From Streptomyces beigongshangae (GTDB taxonomy: Bacteria > Actinomycetota > Actinomycetes > Streptomycetales > Streptomycetaceae), in contig NZ_JAHKJW010000027.1 in NCBI RefSeq assembly GCF_019710745.1, positions 1 through 64,000 on the forward strand: 64,000 bases of DNA. The letters run 5' to 3'. Positions within the stretch are counted from its first letter, which is position 1, and each line of letters opens with the position of its first letter. This document shows positions 25,401 to 34,059 of this stretch, piece by piece. The notes below the pieces were generated by a model. The model was not told the DNA's origin, made no database searches, and was given only the letters and a program-made list of their open reading frames with translations. The translations under genes and the position numbers were made by a program.

Positions 25401-26701
25401 CGACGCCCACCGCACCTTCCCGCGGCGACGAAGACCAAGACGCCCTCCGGGCACTTCACGCCCACGGCTACGACGTCCCGGACATCCAGGCCCTCTCCGC
25501 GGACCATCGCGCCTTCGCGGTCCGCGCCACCGACCGGGACCTCCCGCTCGCGCCCGGCGCACGCCTGCGCAGCCGGTGCGTGGACCTGGGCGCCGGGAGC
25601 TTCACCAACGTCCACACGCTCACCCTCGACCTCGAATGCGTACGCGCCGAGGTGCACTCCCGGACCAGCACCTTCCACCTGCCCGAACTGGTGTCCGGCA
25701 ACGTTCTGGCCGCTGTGAGCGGTTCGTTCGCCTTCATCTCCGACGATCCCGCCTACCAGCCTGCCGAACCGTGTCTGGACTTCTGCTGCCGCAACGGCAC
25801 CGTGATCAGCGCGCCGACCGCCGAAAAGCCCGCGCTGCTCGTACGCGACGGTCAGCCCGTCATCGAGCCCCTCCCGGCGCGCGGGACGCTCACTCTCGGC
25901 GGCCGGCCCTACCGGTGGATCGGCTCCAAGGAACCCGGCACGCCCCCGGGCCCGGCCGCGCCCCTGCTCGTCTACGGCGCCGCGAACTGCCGGATCCTCT
26001 ACCGCGACCACCCGCGTACCGGCTTCCAGCGCTACGTCGACCGGCCGTCCAACGTCACACCCCTGTCCGCCTTCGCCGTCGACTACGTGGTGACCGGCAG
26101 TGCGGAGCACGGGCTGCGGGTAGACCACATCCGGCCCGGGGCCGGCAGCGACCTCTTCAGCGGCAGCTTCATCCTGCGCGCCGACCGCCTCCTGGCGGAC
26201 GCGACCGTCGGTGCGCCCGTGGAGATCACCCAGATCGCCGGTCACGGAGCGGACGTGCTCGAATCCGGCTTCTCCCTGGGACCGAGCGTCGCAGACGCCG
26301 CGGAGGGGCTCACCGACGCCTACGACGCCTGCCTGGGCACATCCCCGTTCCAGGGCGCCCGGCACGCCCGAACGCTGATCGCCCTGCACGAGGGCCGACT
26401 GGTGCTGCAGATCCTCGACGGCGCCCCTGGCACGGACACCTTCCGCGGCGCCACCCCGCATGAGACCGCCGAACTCTGCGCGGGCGACGGCCTTGACCCC
26501 CACCGCGTCTTCCACCTCGACGGCGGCGCCTCCTCGAAGATCGCCTACCGGCACGCCAGCCGGCCCGGCGTGGTCGGCAGCATGCACTACCTGCGCTGGC
26601 CAACCGCCCCCACGGAGCCGTTCCGCTGGCAGGGAACGGAGGGCCGCGCCCTGCACAGCGCCATCATCCTCAAGCTCCGTTCGCGAAAGGCCCGCCCGTG
26701 A
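25397..26701 (+). CDS. phosphodiester glycosidase (NAGPA-domain) family protein
   Basis: A 434-residue cytoplasmic-looking protein without signal peptide. The second half carries the NAGPA/DUF2233 signature: GARHARTLIALHEGRLVLQI, then GATPHETAELCAGDGLDPHR and VFHLDGGASSKIAYRH (the LDGGxSS motif). This domain in the human uncovering enzyme cleaves GlcNAc-1-phosphodiesters, and bacterial relatives occur in exopolysaccharide and nucleoside-antibiotic loci. The first half (1-250) is not recognised. The neighbours (kinase, PIG-L deacetylase, 4-bp overlaps on both sides) support a sugar-phosphate conjugate as substrate. The missing signal peptide is unusual. Confidence 0.7.
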   Translation: MTTPTAPSRGDEDQDALRALHAHGYDVPDIQALSADHRAFAVRATDRDLPLAPGARLRSRCVDLGAGSFTNVHTLTLDLECVRAEVHSRTSTFHLPELVSGNVLAAVSGSFAFISDDPAYQPAEPCLDFCCRNGTVISAPTAEKPALLVRDGQPVIEPLPARGTLTLGGRPYRWIGSKEPGTPPGPAAPLLVYGAANCRILYRDHPRTGFQRYVDRPSNVTPLSAFAVDYVVTGSAEHGLRVDHIRPGAGSDLFSGSFILRADRLLADATVGAPVEITQIAGHGADVLESGFSLGPSVADAAEGLTDAYDACLGTSPFQGARHARTLIALHEGRLVLQILDGAPGTDTFRGATPHETAELCAGDGLDPHRVFHLDGGASSKIAYRHASRPGVVGSMHYLRWPTAPTEPFRWQGTEGRALHSAIILKLRSRKARP

Positions 26702-27489
26702 CCGACGTCCTGATCGTCGTGGCCCACCCCGACGACGCCGAGATCGCCATGGGCATGCGCCTGCGCGATCACACCCTCACCGGCGACCACGTACGGGTGC
26801 ACTGTCTCAGCCCCGGTGCGTCGACCGCCGAGGAAGCCGACCAGCGCCGATCCGAGTGCCGGGCCGCTGGCGCGCTTCTCGGCGTCGCGGAGTACTCCTT
26901 CTCCCAGATCCCCGACAATGAGTTCGTGGAACGGCGCGTGGAGATCAACCGGGAGCTCTTCCGCGTCTTCAGCAAGCGACGCCCGGACATCGTGTACACC
27001 CACTTCCCCGATGACCAGCACCTCGACCACCGCATCACGGCCGACGAGGCCACCACCGTGGCCCTGCGCGAAGCGGAGGCGCTGTACTACTTCCGCTCCC
27101 CCTACAGCCACGGCTTCGAGCCGACCCTCTACTTCATCGGCACCCCCGACCTCCTGGCCGCCAAACAAGCCGCTCTGGCCTGCTTCCACTCCCAGCAGCA
27201 ACTCGACATGTCGGTCTTCAGCGGGCTGACCGAACTGGCGTACCGGCAGCACCTACACCATCGCGTCGTCGAACGCTTCCCCGACGGTGCCCATGGCGCC
27301 GAGATGTTCCGCACCGCCCGCCAAGTCGTTCACGCCACCCGCCCCAGGGTTTCCCGCCCTGGGGACGCGACGCCGGCGAGCGGGGCTGCGGCTCGACCTC
27401 TCCGAGGCCCTGGTCACCTTCCAGCAGAGCCTGGGCATGATCCACCACCACACACGCTGTCCCACTCCTGCCGCCGCGCAAGCCCCTGA
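26698..27489 (+). CDS. PIG-L-type N-deacetylase
   Basis: A 263-residue member of the LmbE/PIG-L zinc deacetylases, which remove acyl groups from amino sugars or their conjugates. The zinc site is VLIVVAHPDDAEIAMGM near the start, and THFPDDQHLDHRITADEA carries the conserved His. The start GTG 26698 overlaps the preceding gene by 4 bp. Residues after about 215 are Pro/Arg-rich with no family similarity and overlap a terminator-like hairpin at 27342-27364, so the C-terminal extension may come from a frameshift. It is the last gene of the cluster. Confidence 0.85.
   Translation: MTDVLIVVAHPDDAEIAMGMRLRDHTLTGDHVRVHCLSPGASTAEEADQRRSECRAAGALLGVAEYSFSQIPDNEFVERRVEINRELFRVFSKRRPDIVYTHFPDDQHLDHRITADEATTVALREAEALYYFRSPYSHGFEPTLYFIGTPDLLAAKQAALACFHSQQQLDMSVFSGLTELAYRQHLHHRVVERFPDGAHGAEMFRTARQVVHATRPRVSRPGDATPASGAAARPLRGPGHLPAEPGHDPPPHTLSHSCRRASP
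27342..27364 (+). terminator. terminator-like hairpin inside the 3' end of the deacetylase gene
   Basis: CCCCAGGG and CCCTGGGG pair perfectly around a seven-base loop. It lies about 125 bp before the annotated stop, in the part of the gene that lacks family similarity. Confidence 0.45.
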
Positions 27490-27678
27490 TCGGGCGCCGC
27501 ACGTCGCCAACCACTCGAATGTGTGGATTGAAAAGCGACCAGGCAGACGGCCCTTGTCCCGAACACCAGGAGCGTATTCACGTTCGACAAATCCGCCCGT
27601 CCGGGGCCGTTACGGTCCCGGATACGGCGCGTTCTTAGAGCACCAGTACCAACCGGCCGCTCAGACGGAGGACGCACC

Positions 27679-27822
27679 ATGAACCCTGAGCCCGCGCCCA
27701 CCCATCGCCCCGGAATCGAACAGCGCCGACGGTCCCCACTCACTTCACCGACCTGCGGAACGCGGCCGTGCGACGTCTATGCGCGCCGCTCACTACGACT
27801 GGATACGAGGTGGGGGGCATGA
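27679..27822 (+). CDS. short ORF with strong ribosome site before the NUDIX operon
   Basis: A 47-codon frame with GGAGGACGCACC directly before its ATG, ending TGA at 27822, seven bases before the NUDIX gene. The peptide begins MNPEPAPTHRPGIEQ, is Arg/Pro-rich and holds two Cys (PTCGTRPCDVY). I do not recognise it. It could be a leader peptide coupling translation to the operon, a precursor-type peptide, or chance. The stretch 27490-27678 before it holds nothing else I can support. Confidence 0.35.
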   Translation: MNPEPAPTHRPGIEQRRRSPLTSPTCGTRPCDVYARRSLRLDTRWGA

Positions 27823-27828
27823 GCACCG

Positions 27829-28509
27829 ATGGTGACACAGACGGCATCCGACCAGGGGCGCTTCTACGCCGGACGCTGGAGCGGTGATGCCACGGCGGTG
27901 GATCTCCGTGAAGGTGTGCTGCTGACGGGGTGCACTGTGGACATGCTCGATCGGCTGCGCCTGAGCCCCGGTCTGGGGGAGCTGATCCGGCGCCACGCCG
28001 CCGAGCACCCCGCGGCCGAGGGTCCGCCGGACGGCACCGGGCCGCTGGCCGACGAAGCCCCGTCGGGGACCGAGCTGCACATCGTCGGCGTTCACCTCCA
28101 TCTCCAGGACAACCAGGGCCGGATCCTCCTCGGCCTGCGTCACCCGGATTCCACGTATGCGCCGGACACCTGGCGCTTCCTGGCCGGCCACTGCGAGCGG
28201 GAAGCGGCGATCGACTGCCTGGTCCGGGAGGCGAAAGAGGAAGCGGACCTCACCATCGCGCCCAAGGACGTCCATCTCGTCCACACGGTGCACCACGTCG
28301 ACTCCCCCGACGCCCGGCCGAGGATCGCGCTCGTCTTCCAGGCTCGCTCCTGGACCGGCGACCCTAAGGTCCTGGAGCCTGATCGGTGCGTGGAGTGGCG
28401 GTGGTGGAAGCCGCGTGACCTTCCGGCCGAGGTCGTGCCGTACACCCGCATGGCGATCGACGGAATCCTTCGAGGGCACCCGTACTCCGAGCAGGGCTGG
28501 GGCGAGTGA
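27829..28509 (+). CDS. NUDIX hydrolase
   Basis: A 226-residue protein. The first 75 residues are not recognised; from about 80 a NUDIX domain follows (GTELHIVGVHLHLQDNQGRI, then RFLAGHCEREAAIDCLVREA). The Nudix box keeps REAKEE but has one residue less before it and Asp where the second Gly is usual. These enzymes hydrolyse nucleoside-diphosphate-linked compounds. It is the first gene of an operon whose members all overlap by 4 bp. The start is uncertain: an ATG at 27819 opens a different, 22-codon frame. Confidence 0.75.
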   Translation: MVTQTASDQGRFYAGRWSGDATAVDLREGVLLTGCTVDMLDRLRLSPGLGELIRRHAAEHPAAEGPPDGTGPLADEAPSGTELHIVGVHLHLQDNQGRILLGLRHPDSTYAPDTWRFLAGHCEREAAIDCLVREAKEEADLTIAPKDVHLVHTVHHVDSPDARPRIALVFQARSWTGDPKVLEPDRCVEWRWWKPRDLPAEVVPYTRMAIDGILRGHPYSEQGWGE

Positions 28510-29774
28510 TGAGCACTCTGGACACCTGCCCCGCCGCCGACCCGGCCGGCGGGGCCACGCCGACGGACGCGGAAGCGGATCCGGCAGCCGCGCGGGCGGC
28601 GATGGTCACCCGGCTGGAAGAGGACGGGTCTCTGCAGCCGGGCCCGGTGCGCGACGCCCTCCTCACGATGCCCCGCGAAGTGCTGATGCCGCAGGCATAT
28701 GTACGGCGCAGCACCCCGGGTGAGGAGCCGCCGCGGTGGGATCTGCTGGACTGGTCGGCGCCGCAGGACCGCCCGGAGCTGGTCGGGGTGCTGTACGGCG
28801 GGGCCAGTGTGCTCGTCCAGCACGATGGGGAGCCGCTGCTGGGCCGGGCGCGCGGGACGCGGTCGGGGGCGTCGATCACGTCGATGTCGACGGTGATGGG
28901 CTTGACCGCCTCGCTGCTGGAGGAGCTGGATCTGGGCTCGGGTCTGCGGGTGCTGGACGTTGGGACGGGCGCGGGGGTGACCGCCGCGGTGGCCTGCCAG
29001 GTCTGCGGTGACCAGGGGGTGGTCACCCTCGACCGGGACCGGCACCTCACCGACGCGGCCGCGGCCCGGCTGGTCGATCTCGGCTTCCGGCCGCAGGTGG
29101 TGTGTGGGTCGGGCGAACAGGGCCTGCTGGGCCGGGAGTTCGACCGGATCTTCATGTCGTACACGGTGAAGCGCGTACCGACGGCCCTGGTCGAGCAACT
29201 CGCGTCAGGCGGGACGCTGCTGGCGCACGTGACCAGCGCGTCCCCGTCGTGGCCCGGCCTCGCCGTCGTCGAGCGCACTGCGGACGGGCATGTCACGGCG
29301 GAGCTGCGGGCCGTGGAGTTCGCCCACCGTGCTGGGCACGGCATGGAGCGGATCTGGCTCAGCGAGGAGTTCCGGCAGCGCATGGCCACCGAGCCCGGCA
29401 CGTGGACCCAGCGGAGCATGCTGGCGCCGCCCGCGGACAGCGACCGCGGTTTCTGGCTGGCGGCTGACCACCTCCTCGGAGGTTTGGTGCGGGACTTCGG
29501 CTCTGAGCACCTGGCGATCGGCGCACCCGGCTGCGGATCCTGGATGCGTGCGGAGCCGGTGGGCCACCGCCGCTGGAGCGTCGCCGTCCAAGGGCCGCGG
29601 GACATCTGGAAGGAGATCCACGACCTCGCCGACCGGTGGCGGGCCGCACGCTCCCCTGACCGCTACCGCCTCTCCTTCGACGCGAACGGCGAGCAGCGCG
29701 CCGCGTCGAAGTGCGGACACTTGTCCTGGCACCTACCTGCCCCCCACCCGCTTGATGAGGGAGCCACCTCGTGA
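28506..29774 (+). CDS. PCMT-like protein methyltransferase
   Basis: A 422-residue protein related to protein-L-isoaspartate O-methyltransferases, including those that accompany ribosomal peptides in actinobacteria. The N-terminal helix block AMVTRLEEDGSLQPGPVRDA, LLTMPREVLMPQAYV is typical. SAM motif I is LRVLDVGTGAGVTAAVACQV and motif II is GVVTLDRDRHLTDAAAARL. The C-terminal 180 residues form the extra domain seen in peptide-cluster PCMTs. It overlaps the NUDIX genes on both sides. The substrate may be a peptide or an aspartyl-containing small molecule; no precursor peptide is certain. Confidence 0.8.
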   Translation: MMSTLDTCPAADPAGGATPTDAEADPAAARAAMVTRLEEDGSLQPGPVRDALLTMPREVLMPQAYVRRSTPGEEPPRWDLLDWSAPQDRPELVGVLYGGASVLVQHDGEPLLGRARGTRSGASITSMSTVMGLTASLLEELDLGSGLRVLDVGTGAGVTAAVACQVCGDQGVVTLDRDRHLTDAAAARLVDLGFRPQVVCGSGEQGLLGREFDRIFMSYTVKRVPTALVEQLASGGTLLAHVTSASPSWPGLAVVERTADGHVTAELRAVEFAHRAGHGMERIWLSEEFRQRMATEPGTWTQRSMLAPPADSDRGFWLAADHLLGGLVRDFGSEHLAIGAPGCGSWMRAEPVGHRRWSVAVQGPRDIWKEIHDLADRWRAARSPDRYRLSFDANGEQRAASKCGHLSWHLPAPHPLDEGATS

Positions 29775-30055
29775 CCTACCCCGACGGGCCCTTTCCGGGC
29801 CTTGCACCGGAGCAGTCGACCATGTTCGAGGGCGCGGCGTTGACCTATCCCCGCTACCGCCCCGGTCTGCCGGACGCGACGGGGCGTCTGCTTGCCGGCA
29901 CGCTGTGGGGTCGGCCGTCCCCGGGGCTGCTCGACCTGGGCACCGGACAGGTGTCCTTCGCGCGCCGGGCGGGCGCCCGCCGTGTGGACGGCTCACTGAT
30001 CGAGGAAGCAACGTTCAGGGTTCTGCTCGCCGAGCGTCCAAAGGAAGCGCGGTGA
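29771..30055 (+). pseudogene. class I SAM methyltransferase with in-frame core deletion
   Basis: This 94-codon frame keeps the ends of a roughly 250-residue methyltransferase. The N-terminus reads MFEGAALTYPRYRPGLPDATG and then LLDLGTGQV, which is motif I, broken after GTG. It jumps directly to the usual family C-terminus LIEEATFRVLLAERPKEAR. The catalytic middle, about 150 residues, is gone without loss of frame. The product cannot bind SAM properly. Coupling signals are intact (GTGA overlaps before and after), so the stub may be kept only to pass ribosomes on to the next gene. Confidence 0.7.
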
Positions 30056-31497
30056 GCGGCGGGCAGCGGCACACCGAGCCGGTGGACGTCCACCTGATCC
30101 TGCGCCGGGAGACCGCCGACGGGCCTCGGGTCCTGCTGTCCCGGCGGGCCGGGCAGGTGTACGCCGCCGGCCTGTGGCACCTGCCGTCGGGGCATCTGGA
30201 CGGTCCGCATGAGGACGTGGTCACCGCCCTGATCCGCGAGGCGCGGGAGGAGACCGGCGTCGTCATCGACCCGGCCGGCGTGCGGGCCGCCGTGACCGTG
30301 CACCACCGCAGCCCTGGAGGCGCCAGTCATACCGGGCACTTCTTCGAGGTCCGGTGGTGGAAGGGCGAGCCCGAGATCGCCGAGCCGGACGTCTGCGACG
30401 CGATGGGCTGGGCACCCCTTACCGCCCTGCCCGCCCCGATGGTGGCGTACTGCCGTGCGGGCCTGGACGCCTACACCGCCAGTGCGCACCTCGCCGTGCA
30501 CTTTCAACGGCCGGGCGACACCGCCGCCTTCGACCCCGGTGCCGACCGGCTGTGCCTTGTGCCGGACGTGACCGGCCAGGCGTCCGGCGCCCGGCCCGAT
30601 GCCGCGGTCGTGGAGTTCGCGGAGCGGGCAGTCGGGCGGATCGCGCAGTGGACGGATACCTCATGGGCGCGCGAGGAGAGCCGCGTGTGGCGGGTCCACG
30701 GCGTCCAGGGCGGCACCTGGTACGTCAAGGTCCACCAGAGCGAGCGGTTCCACGGCAGGGAAGTGCGGGGGCTACGGACGTGGGCGCCGGAACTGGGGGT
30801 GGCCGCGCCGCGGCTGGTCGCCGCCGACGCGGCGCTGCGGGCGGTGGTCCTCACCGCGGTGCCGGGCCGCCCGCTGCACGGCGTTGTTCTGGCACCGGCG
30901 CGGGAGATGGCGGTCTTCTACCGGATCGGGGCGCTGGCCCGCCGCATCCACCAGTCCTCTCCCCCGCAGCCCGCCCCTGCCGGCAGCGGTCCGGCCGTGA
31001 CCAAGGCCGACCGGCACCTGGCCGGAGCACGGTCTCATCTGCTCCCGGGTGATGAGGAGTTCGTCCGCGAGCTCGTCCGGCAGGCCGAGGACCTGCCACC
31101 GCTGGAGTGGGTGGAGACCCACGGCGATCTCCAGCTCCGCAATGTCCTGTTCACCCCTGCCGCCGCTGACGAGTCGGACGCCCTTGATGTCTTCGTGGCG
31201 GTGATCGACTTCGAGCGCAGCGAGCCGGGACCGGCCGTTCGGGATCTGGTCCGCCTGTCCGATGCCTGGTCCGGCCGCGTCGACTTGTTCGAGGCGTTTC
31301 TGGCCGGGTACGGCAGGTCCCTGACTGCCACTGAGGAGGCCTGCCTCGTCATCGACGCAGCGCTCGATTCCGTGAGCGGGATCGCGTACGGCGTCGCCCA
31401 CCGCGATCCCGAGCTGGTCGAACGCGGCCGGCGGACCCTGGCCCGGCTGCGCGCCGAGCACCGTGCAGCCCTCTCACCGACAGGAGATGCGACGTGA
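30052..31497 (+). CDS. NUDIX–APH kinase fusion protein
   Basis: A 481-residue two-domain protein. Residues 1-160 are NUDIX: VDVHLILRRETADGPRVLLS, LWHLPSGHLDGPHEDVVTAL and IREAREETGVV, a complete REAREE core. Residues of about 190-470 are an APH-type kinase: VWRVHGVQGGTWYVKVHQSE (ATP-binding Lys), EWVETHGDLQLRNVLFTPAA (HGD) and VAVIDFERSEPGPAVRDLVR. The kinase half resembles the stand-alone kinase at 19568-20470. A fused hydrolase and kinase on one chain suggests both act on one metabolite, for example phosphorylation of an antibiotic and removal of its nucleotide conjugate. That is inference. Confidence 0.85.
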   Translation: MSGGQRHTEPVDVHLILRRETADGPRVLLSRRAGQVYAAGLWHLPSGHLDGPHEDVVTALIREAREETGVVIDPAGVRAAVTVHHRSPGGASHTGHFFEVRWWKGEPEIAEPDVCDAMGWAPLTALPAPMVAYCRAGLDAYTASAHLAVHFQRPGDTAAFDPGADRLCLVPDVTGQASGARPDAAVVEFAERAVGRIAQWTDTSWAREESRVWRVHGVQGGTWYVKVHQSERFHGREVRGLRTWAPELGVAAPRLVAADAALRAVVLTAVPGRPLHGVVLAPAREMAVFYRIGALARRIHQSSPPQPAPAGSGPAVTKADRHLAGARSHLLPGDEEFVRELVRQAEDLPPLEWVETHGDLQLRNVLFTPAAADESDALDVFVAVIDFERSEPGPAVRDLVRLSDAWSGRVDLFEAFLAGYGRSLTATEEACLVIDAALDSVSGIAYGVAHRDPELVERGRRTLARLRAEHRAALSPTGDAT

Positions 31498-32534
31498 ACG
31501 CAGACACGGCACCCACTTCCGCGGCCGAGCCGCGTGACGCCGCCGGGCGACCGCCGGTCCGCGCGGCAACGCCTACTGATGCCGAGGCCATCACCCGGAT
31601 GCGCTCCGCATACGTCCTGGCCGCACCGTTCACCGAGGACTGGGTCCGCCGGTGCACGGACGAGCTGGCGCCACGGCTGACGCCGGAGGGCGATGCGCGG
31701 GCCTTCGTCGTCGACGCCCCGGACGGCACGATGGCCGCCTGCGCCCTTGGGCTGATCCACCCCGTCCTGGCGGCGCCCGCCTACCCCCGGGGCCGGGCCG
31801 CCCGCGTGCAGTTGGTCGCCACGCACCCGGAGCACCGGCGCCGCGGCTACGCCCGGGCCGTCGTCTCCTCTCTCCTCGACCACCTCGCCGACGTCGAGGA
31901 CGTCACACTGTTTGAGCTGCACACCAGCCCGGAGGCCGCGCCCCTGTACCGGGAGCTCGGCTTCAGCGGCAACCCGGCGCTCATGCGGATGACCCGCCAC
32001 CGCCCACCCGCCGGTCTCGCGCCTGGTGCGCAGCCGGATTCGGCGTGGGTGCCGCCGCAGCAGTACGCCGACGCACTGCCCCGGGCGGCCGCGTTCGTAT
32101 GCCTCTACATCACCGACGGGGACGACCGGCCGCTCCAGCTGCACTCCGTCTACTCCCCCGGCCACCCCTGGCACATGATCGGCGGCGCGATGGATCTGGG
32201 CGAGCGGCCTTGGGACGCGGTGGTGCGCGAGTGCCGGGAAGAGACCGGCATGACCGCCGTGGGCCCGCCCCGGCTGCTGGCCACCGTGTACGGCCAGCCC
32301 CGGGCGCAGCGTCCGTACAGCACGCTGCAGCTCGTCTTCGATGGCGGGCGCCTCACCGATGCACAGATCCGGGGTCTCACCCTCAACGCGCGCGAGCACG
32401 ACGAGGCCCGCGTTCTGCCTCTGGCCGAGTGGGAGGCGTTGATGCCGGCTCGTGATTTCGTGCGGCTGCGCTCCGTGGAGGAGGCCCGCCGCACCGGCGT
32501 GGCCGCATACGTCGACACCTGGGGGACCGCGTGA
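31494..32534 (+). CDS. GNAT–NUDIX fusion protein
   Basis: A 346-residue protein. Residues 15-165 form a GNAT acetyltransferase: ARVQLVATHPEHRRRGYARA (R-R-G-Y/x-A CoA loop) and APLYRELGFSGNPALMRMT. Residues of about 195-340 form a NUDIX domain with a perfect box: GAMDLGERPWDAVVRECREE followed by TGM. The catalytic residues of both domains look intact. It overlaps its neighbours by 4 bp on each side. The substrate is unknown. Co-occurrence with the kinase fusion argues for stepwise modification of the same compound. Confidence 0.85.
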   Translation: MNADTAPTSAAEPRDAAGRPPVRAATPTDAEAITRMRSAYVLAAPFTEDWVRRCTDELAPRLTPEGDARAFVVDAPDGTMAACALGLIHPVLAAPAYPRGRAARVQLVATHPEHRRRGYARAVVSSLLDHLADVEDVTLFELHTSPEAAPLYRELGFSGNPALMRMTRHRPPAGLAPGAQPDSAWVPPQQYADALPRAAAFVCLYITDGDDRPLQLHSVYSPGHPWHMIGGAMDLGERPWDAVVRECREETGMTAVGPPRLLATVYGQPRAQRPYSTLQLVFDGGRLTDAQIRGLTLNAREHDEARVLPLAEWEALMPARDFVRLRSVEEARRTGVAAYVDTWGTA

Positions 32535-33187
32535 TCGCCAGCAACATTGTCTTGATGTCCGACCGGAGAGTCGCCGCAATCCCCGTGCAGGAGTGCGGCG
32601 AGGTTCTCGTCGACGCCCGCGCGCACGGCCTGAAGGTCGACGACCGCAAACGGGACGCGGCGGGGGCCTGGGCCCACGTTCGGCAAGGCGTTCTTGCCCG
32701 GCTGCTGCACGCCCAGTCGCTGCTTCCCACTGGTGTGTCGCTGCTGTTCGTCGAGGGCTTCCGGCCGCCGGCCCTGCAGCGTCGGTATTTCGAGGAGTAC
32801 TCCGACGAGCTCGCGCGCGCCCACCCGGACTGGCAGGCGGCCGAGCTCCGGGCGGCCGCCAGCCGCTTCGTGTCGCCTCCGGAGATCGCGCCGCATTCCG
32901 CCGGCGCGGCCGTCGACGTGACGCTGATCGACCACCAGGGCCGCGAGCTGGACATGGGAACGCGCGTCAACGCTTCACCGGAGGAGTCTGACGGCGCCTG
33001 CTACACCGATGCCCGCAGCCTCAGTGGCCCGGCCCGCACGAACCGGGCCACTTTGAGCCGTGCCCTTGCCGCCGCGGGCATGGTCCCGTACCGCACCGAA
33101 TGGTGGCACTGGTCGTTCGGCGACCGGTACTGGGCACTGCACACCCAGCGGCCGGCCGCCCTGTACGGACCCGTCGAACTGCCCTGA
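32531..33187 (+). CDS. VanX-like M15 D-alanyl-D-alanine dipeptidase
   Basis: A 218-residue zinc metallopeptidase of family M15D. Motifs are LFVEGFRPPALQRRYFEEYS, APHSAGAAVDVTLIDHQG (SxGxAxD with a zinc His before it) and YRTEWWHWSFGDRYWALHT (catalytic Glu and zinc His). VanX enzymes split D-Ala-D-Ala in glycopeptide resistance, and actinobacterial relatives also act on other dipeptides. No signal peptide is seen, so it works in the cytoplasm. Start GTG 32531 overlaps the preceding stop. In this operon it suggests a small peptide or D-amino-acid-bearing substrate. Confidence 0.85.
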   Translation: MIASNIVLMSDRRVAAIPVQECGEVLVDARAHGLKVDDRKRDAAGAWAHVRQGVLARLLHAQSLLPTGVSLLFVEGFRPPALQRRYFEEYSDELARAHPDWQAAELRAAASRFVSPPEIAPHSAGAAVDVTLIDHQGRELDMGTRVNASPEESDGACYTDARSLSGPARTNRATLSRALAAAGMVPYRTEWWHWSFGDRYWALHTQRPAALYGPVELP

Positions 33188-33217
33188 CACCGCCTGCCTT
33201 TCACGAAGGAGCGATCT

Positions 33218-33988
33218 GTGGGAATCACCCGGACTGACTGGTCCAAGTGCTACATCGAAGGGCGAGGCTTCCGGCGGCTCGGGGACGAGGAGAAGGGCCT
33301 GCTCGTCGAGCACGCGCCGGCGCCCGAGGGCGGCCGCGCGCTCGACGTTGGGTGCGGGACGGGCGAGATGTCCGTGTATCTTGCCTCGCTCGGGTACACC
33401 GTCGACGGAGCTGACTTCGCCGAGGGCGCCCTGGAGCAGGCCCGCACGGACCACCCCGACGCGGAGGTGCGGTGGCTGTGCCTGGACATCGAACGCGACG
33501 ACCCCGCCCCGCTGGGCAACGACCTTTATGACCTGGTGGTCTTCCGCCTCTCGGTGGCCTTCCTGAACGACCGCACCCGTGTCCTGCACGCACTCGGGCG
33601 CCGACTACGCGAGGGCGGCACCATGCTGGTCATTACCCCGCTGGCCGCGCACACCCCGGCCGAGAAGCGGCGCATCGCACTGGACGAAGAGGAGATCACC
33701 GCCCTCACCTGCGGATGGACGAGCGTGCAGCGCATCGCCGCCGGCGACCTGGCGGCGCTGGTCCTGCGCGGTCCGTGTGCGGACACGGTCGCCGTGGAGC
33801 GGTCCGTGCCGGCCACCGGCTACGCCGTTGCCGGGGCGCTGGCTGTCGTGACCGACGAGCACGGGCGTGTCCTGCTCGGCTGGTCCAAACGCGGCATGTG
33901 GGAGGCTCCGGGCGGGAAGATCGACGGTGCGGAACCGCTGGACGGGGCCGGGGTGCGCGAGCTCGCCGAGGAAACCGGGGTTGAGTAG
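33218..33988 (+). pseudogene. 5' part of methyltransferase–NUDIX–PCMT gene, split by the transposon
   Basis: The gene starts GTG 33218 after GAAGGAG. Residues 1-150 form a complete class I SAM methyltransferase (GGRALDVGCGTGEMSVYLAS; LVVFRLSVAFLNDRTRVLH). A NUDIX domain begins at about 205 (VTDEHGRVLLGWSKRGMWEA, GGKIDGAEPLDGAGVRELAE) and is cut within the box at EET|G, where the transposon starts at 33977. Translation then runs into the transposon end and stops at 33988. Joined to 50263-50736 after removal of the element and one 7-bp repeat, the frame is continuous at 410 codons. The methyltransferase half may still fold and work. Confidence 0.85.
33970..33976. repeat. 7-bp direct repeat flanking the transposon, left copy
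   Basis: GGAAACC directly before the left inverted repeat equals the seven bases after the right one (50256-50262). Tn3-family elements usually duplicate 5 bp. The ends share CC/GG with the target, so the exact border is slightly ambiguous. Confidence 0.75.
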
Positions 33989-34022
33989 TAGCGGTACAGC
34001 CCTTAACGCTAAGCACTTGATC
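33977..34022 (+). repeat. left terminal inverted repeat of the Tn3-family transposon
   Basis: It begins GGGGTTGAGTAGTAGCGGTA and ends with CGCTAAGCACTTGATC. It matches the reverse complement of 50210-50255 at 45 of 46 positions; the single difference is C against A at base 26. Confidence 0.9.
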
Positions 34023-34059
34023 ATGGCCGCGAAGAGGGCGTGAGTAACGGGATACCTGG

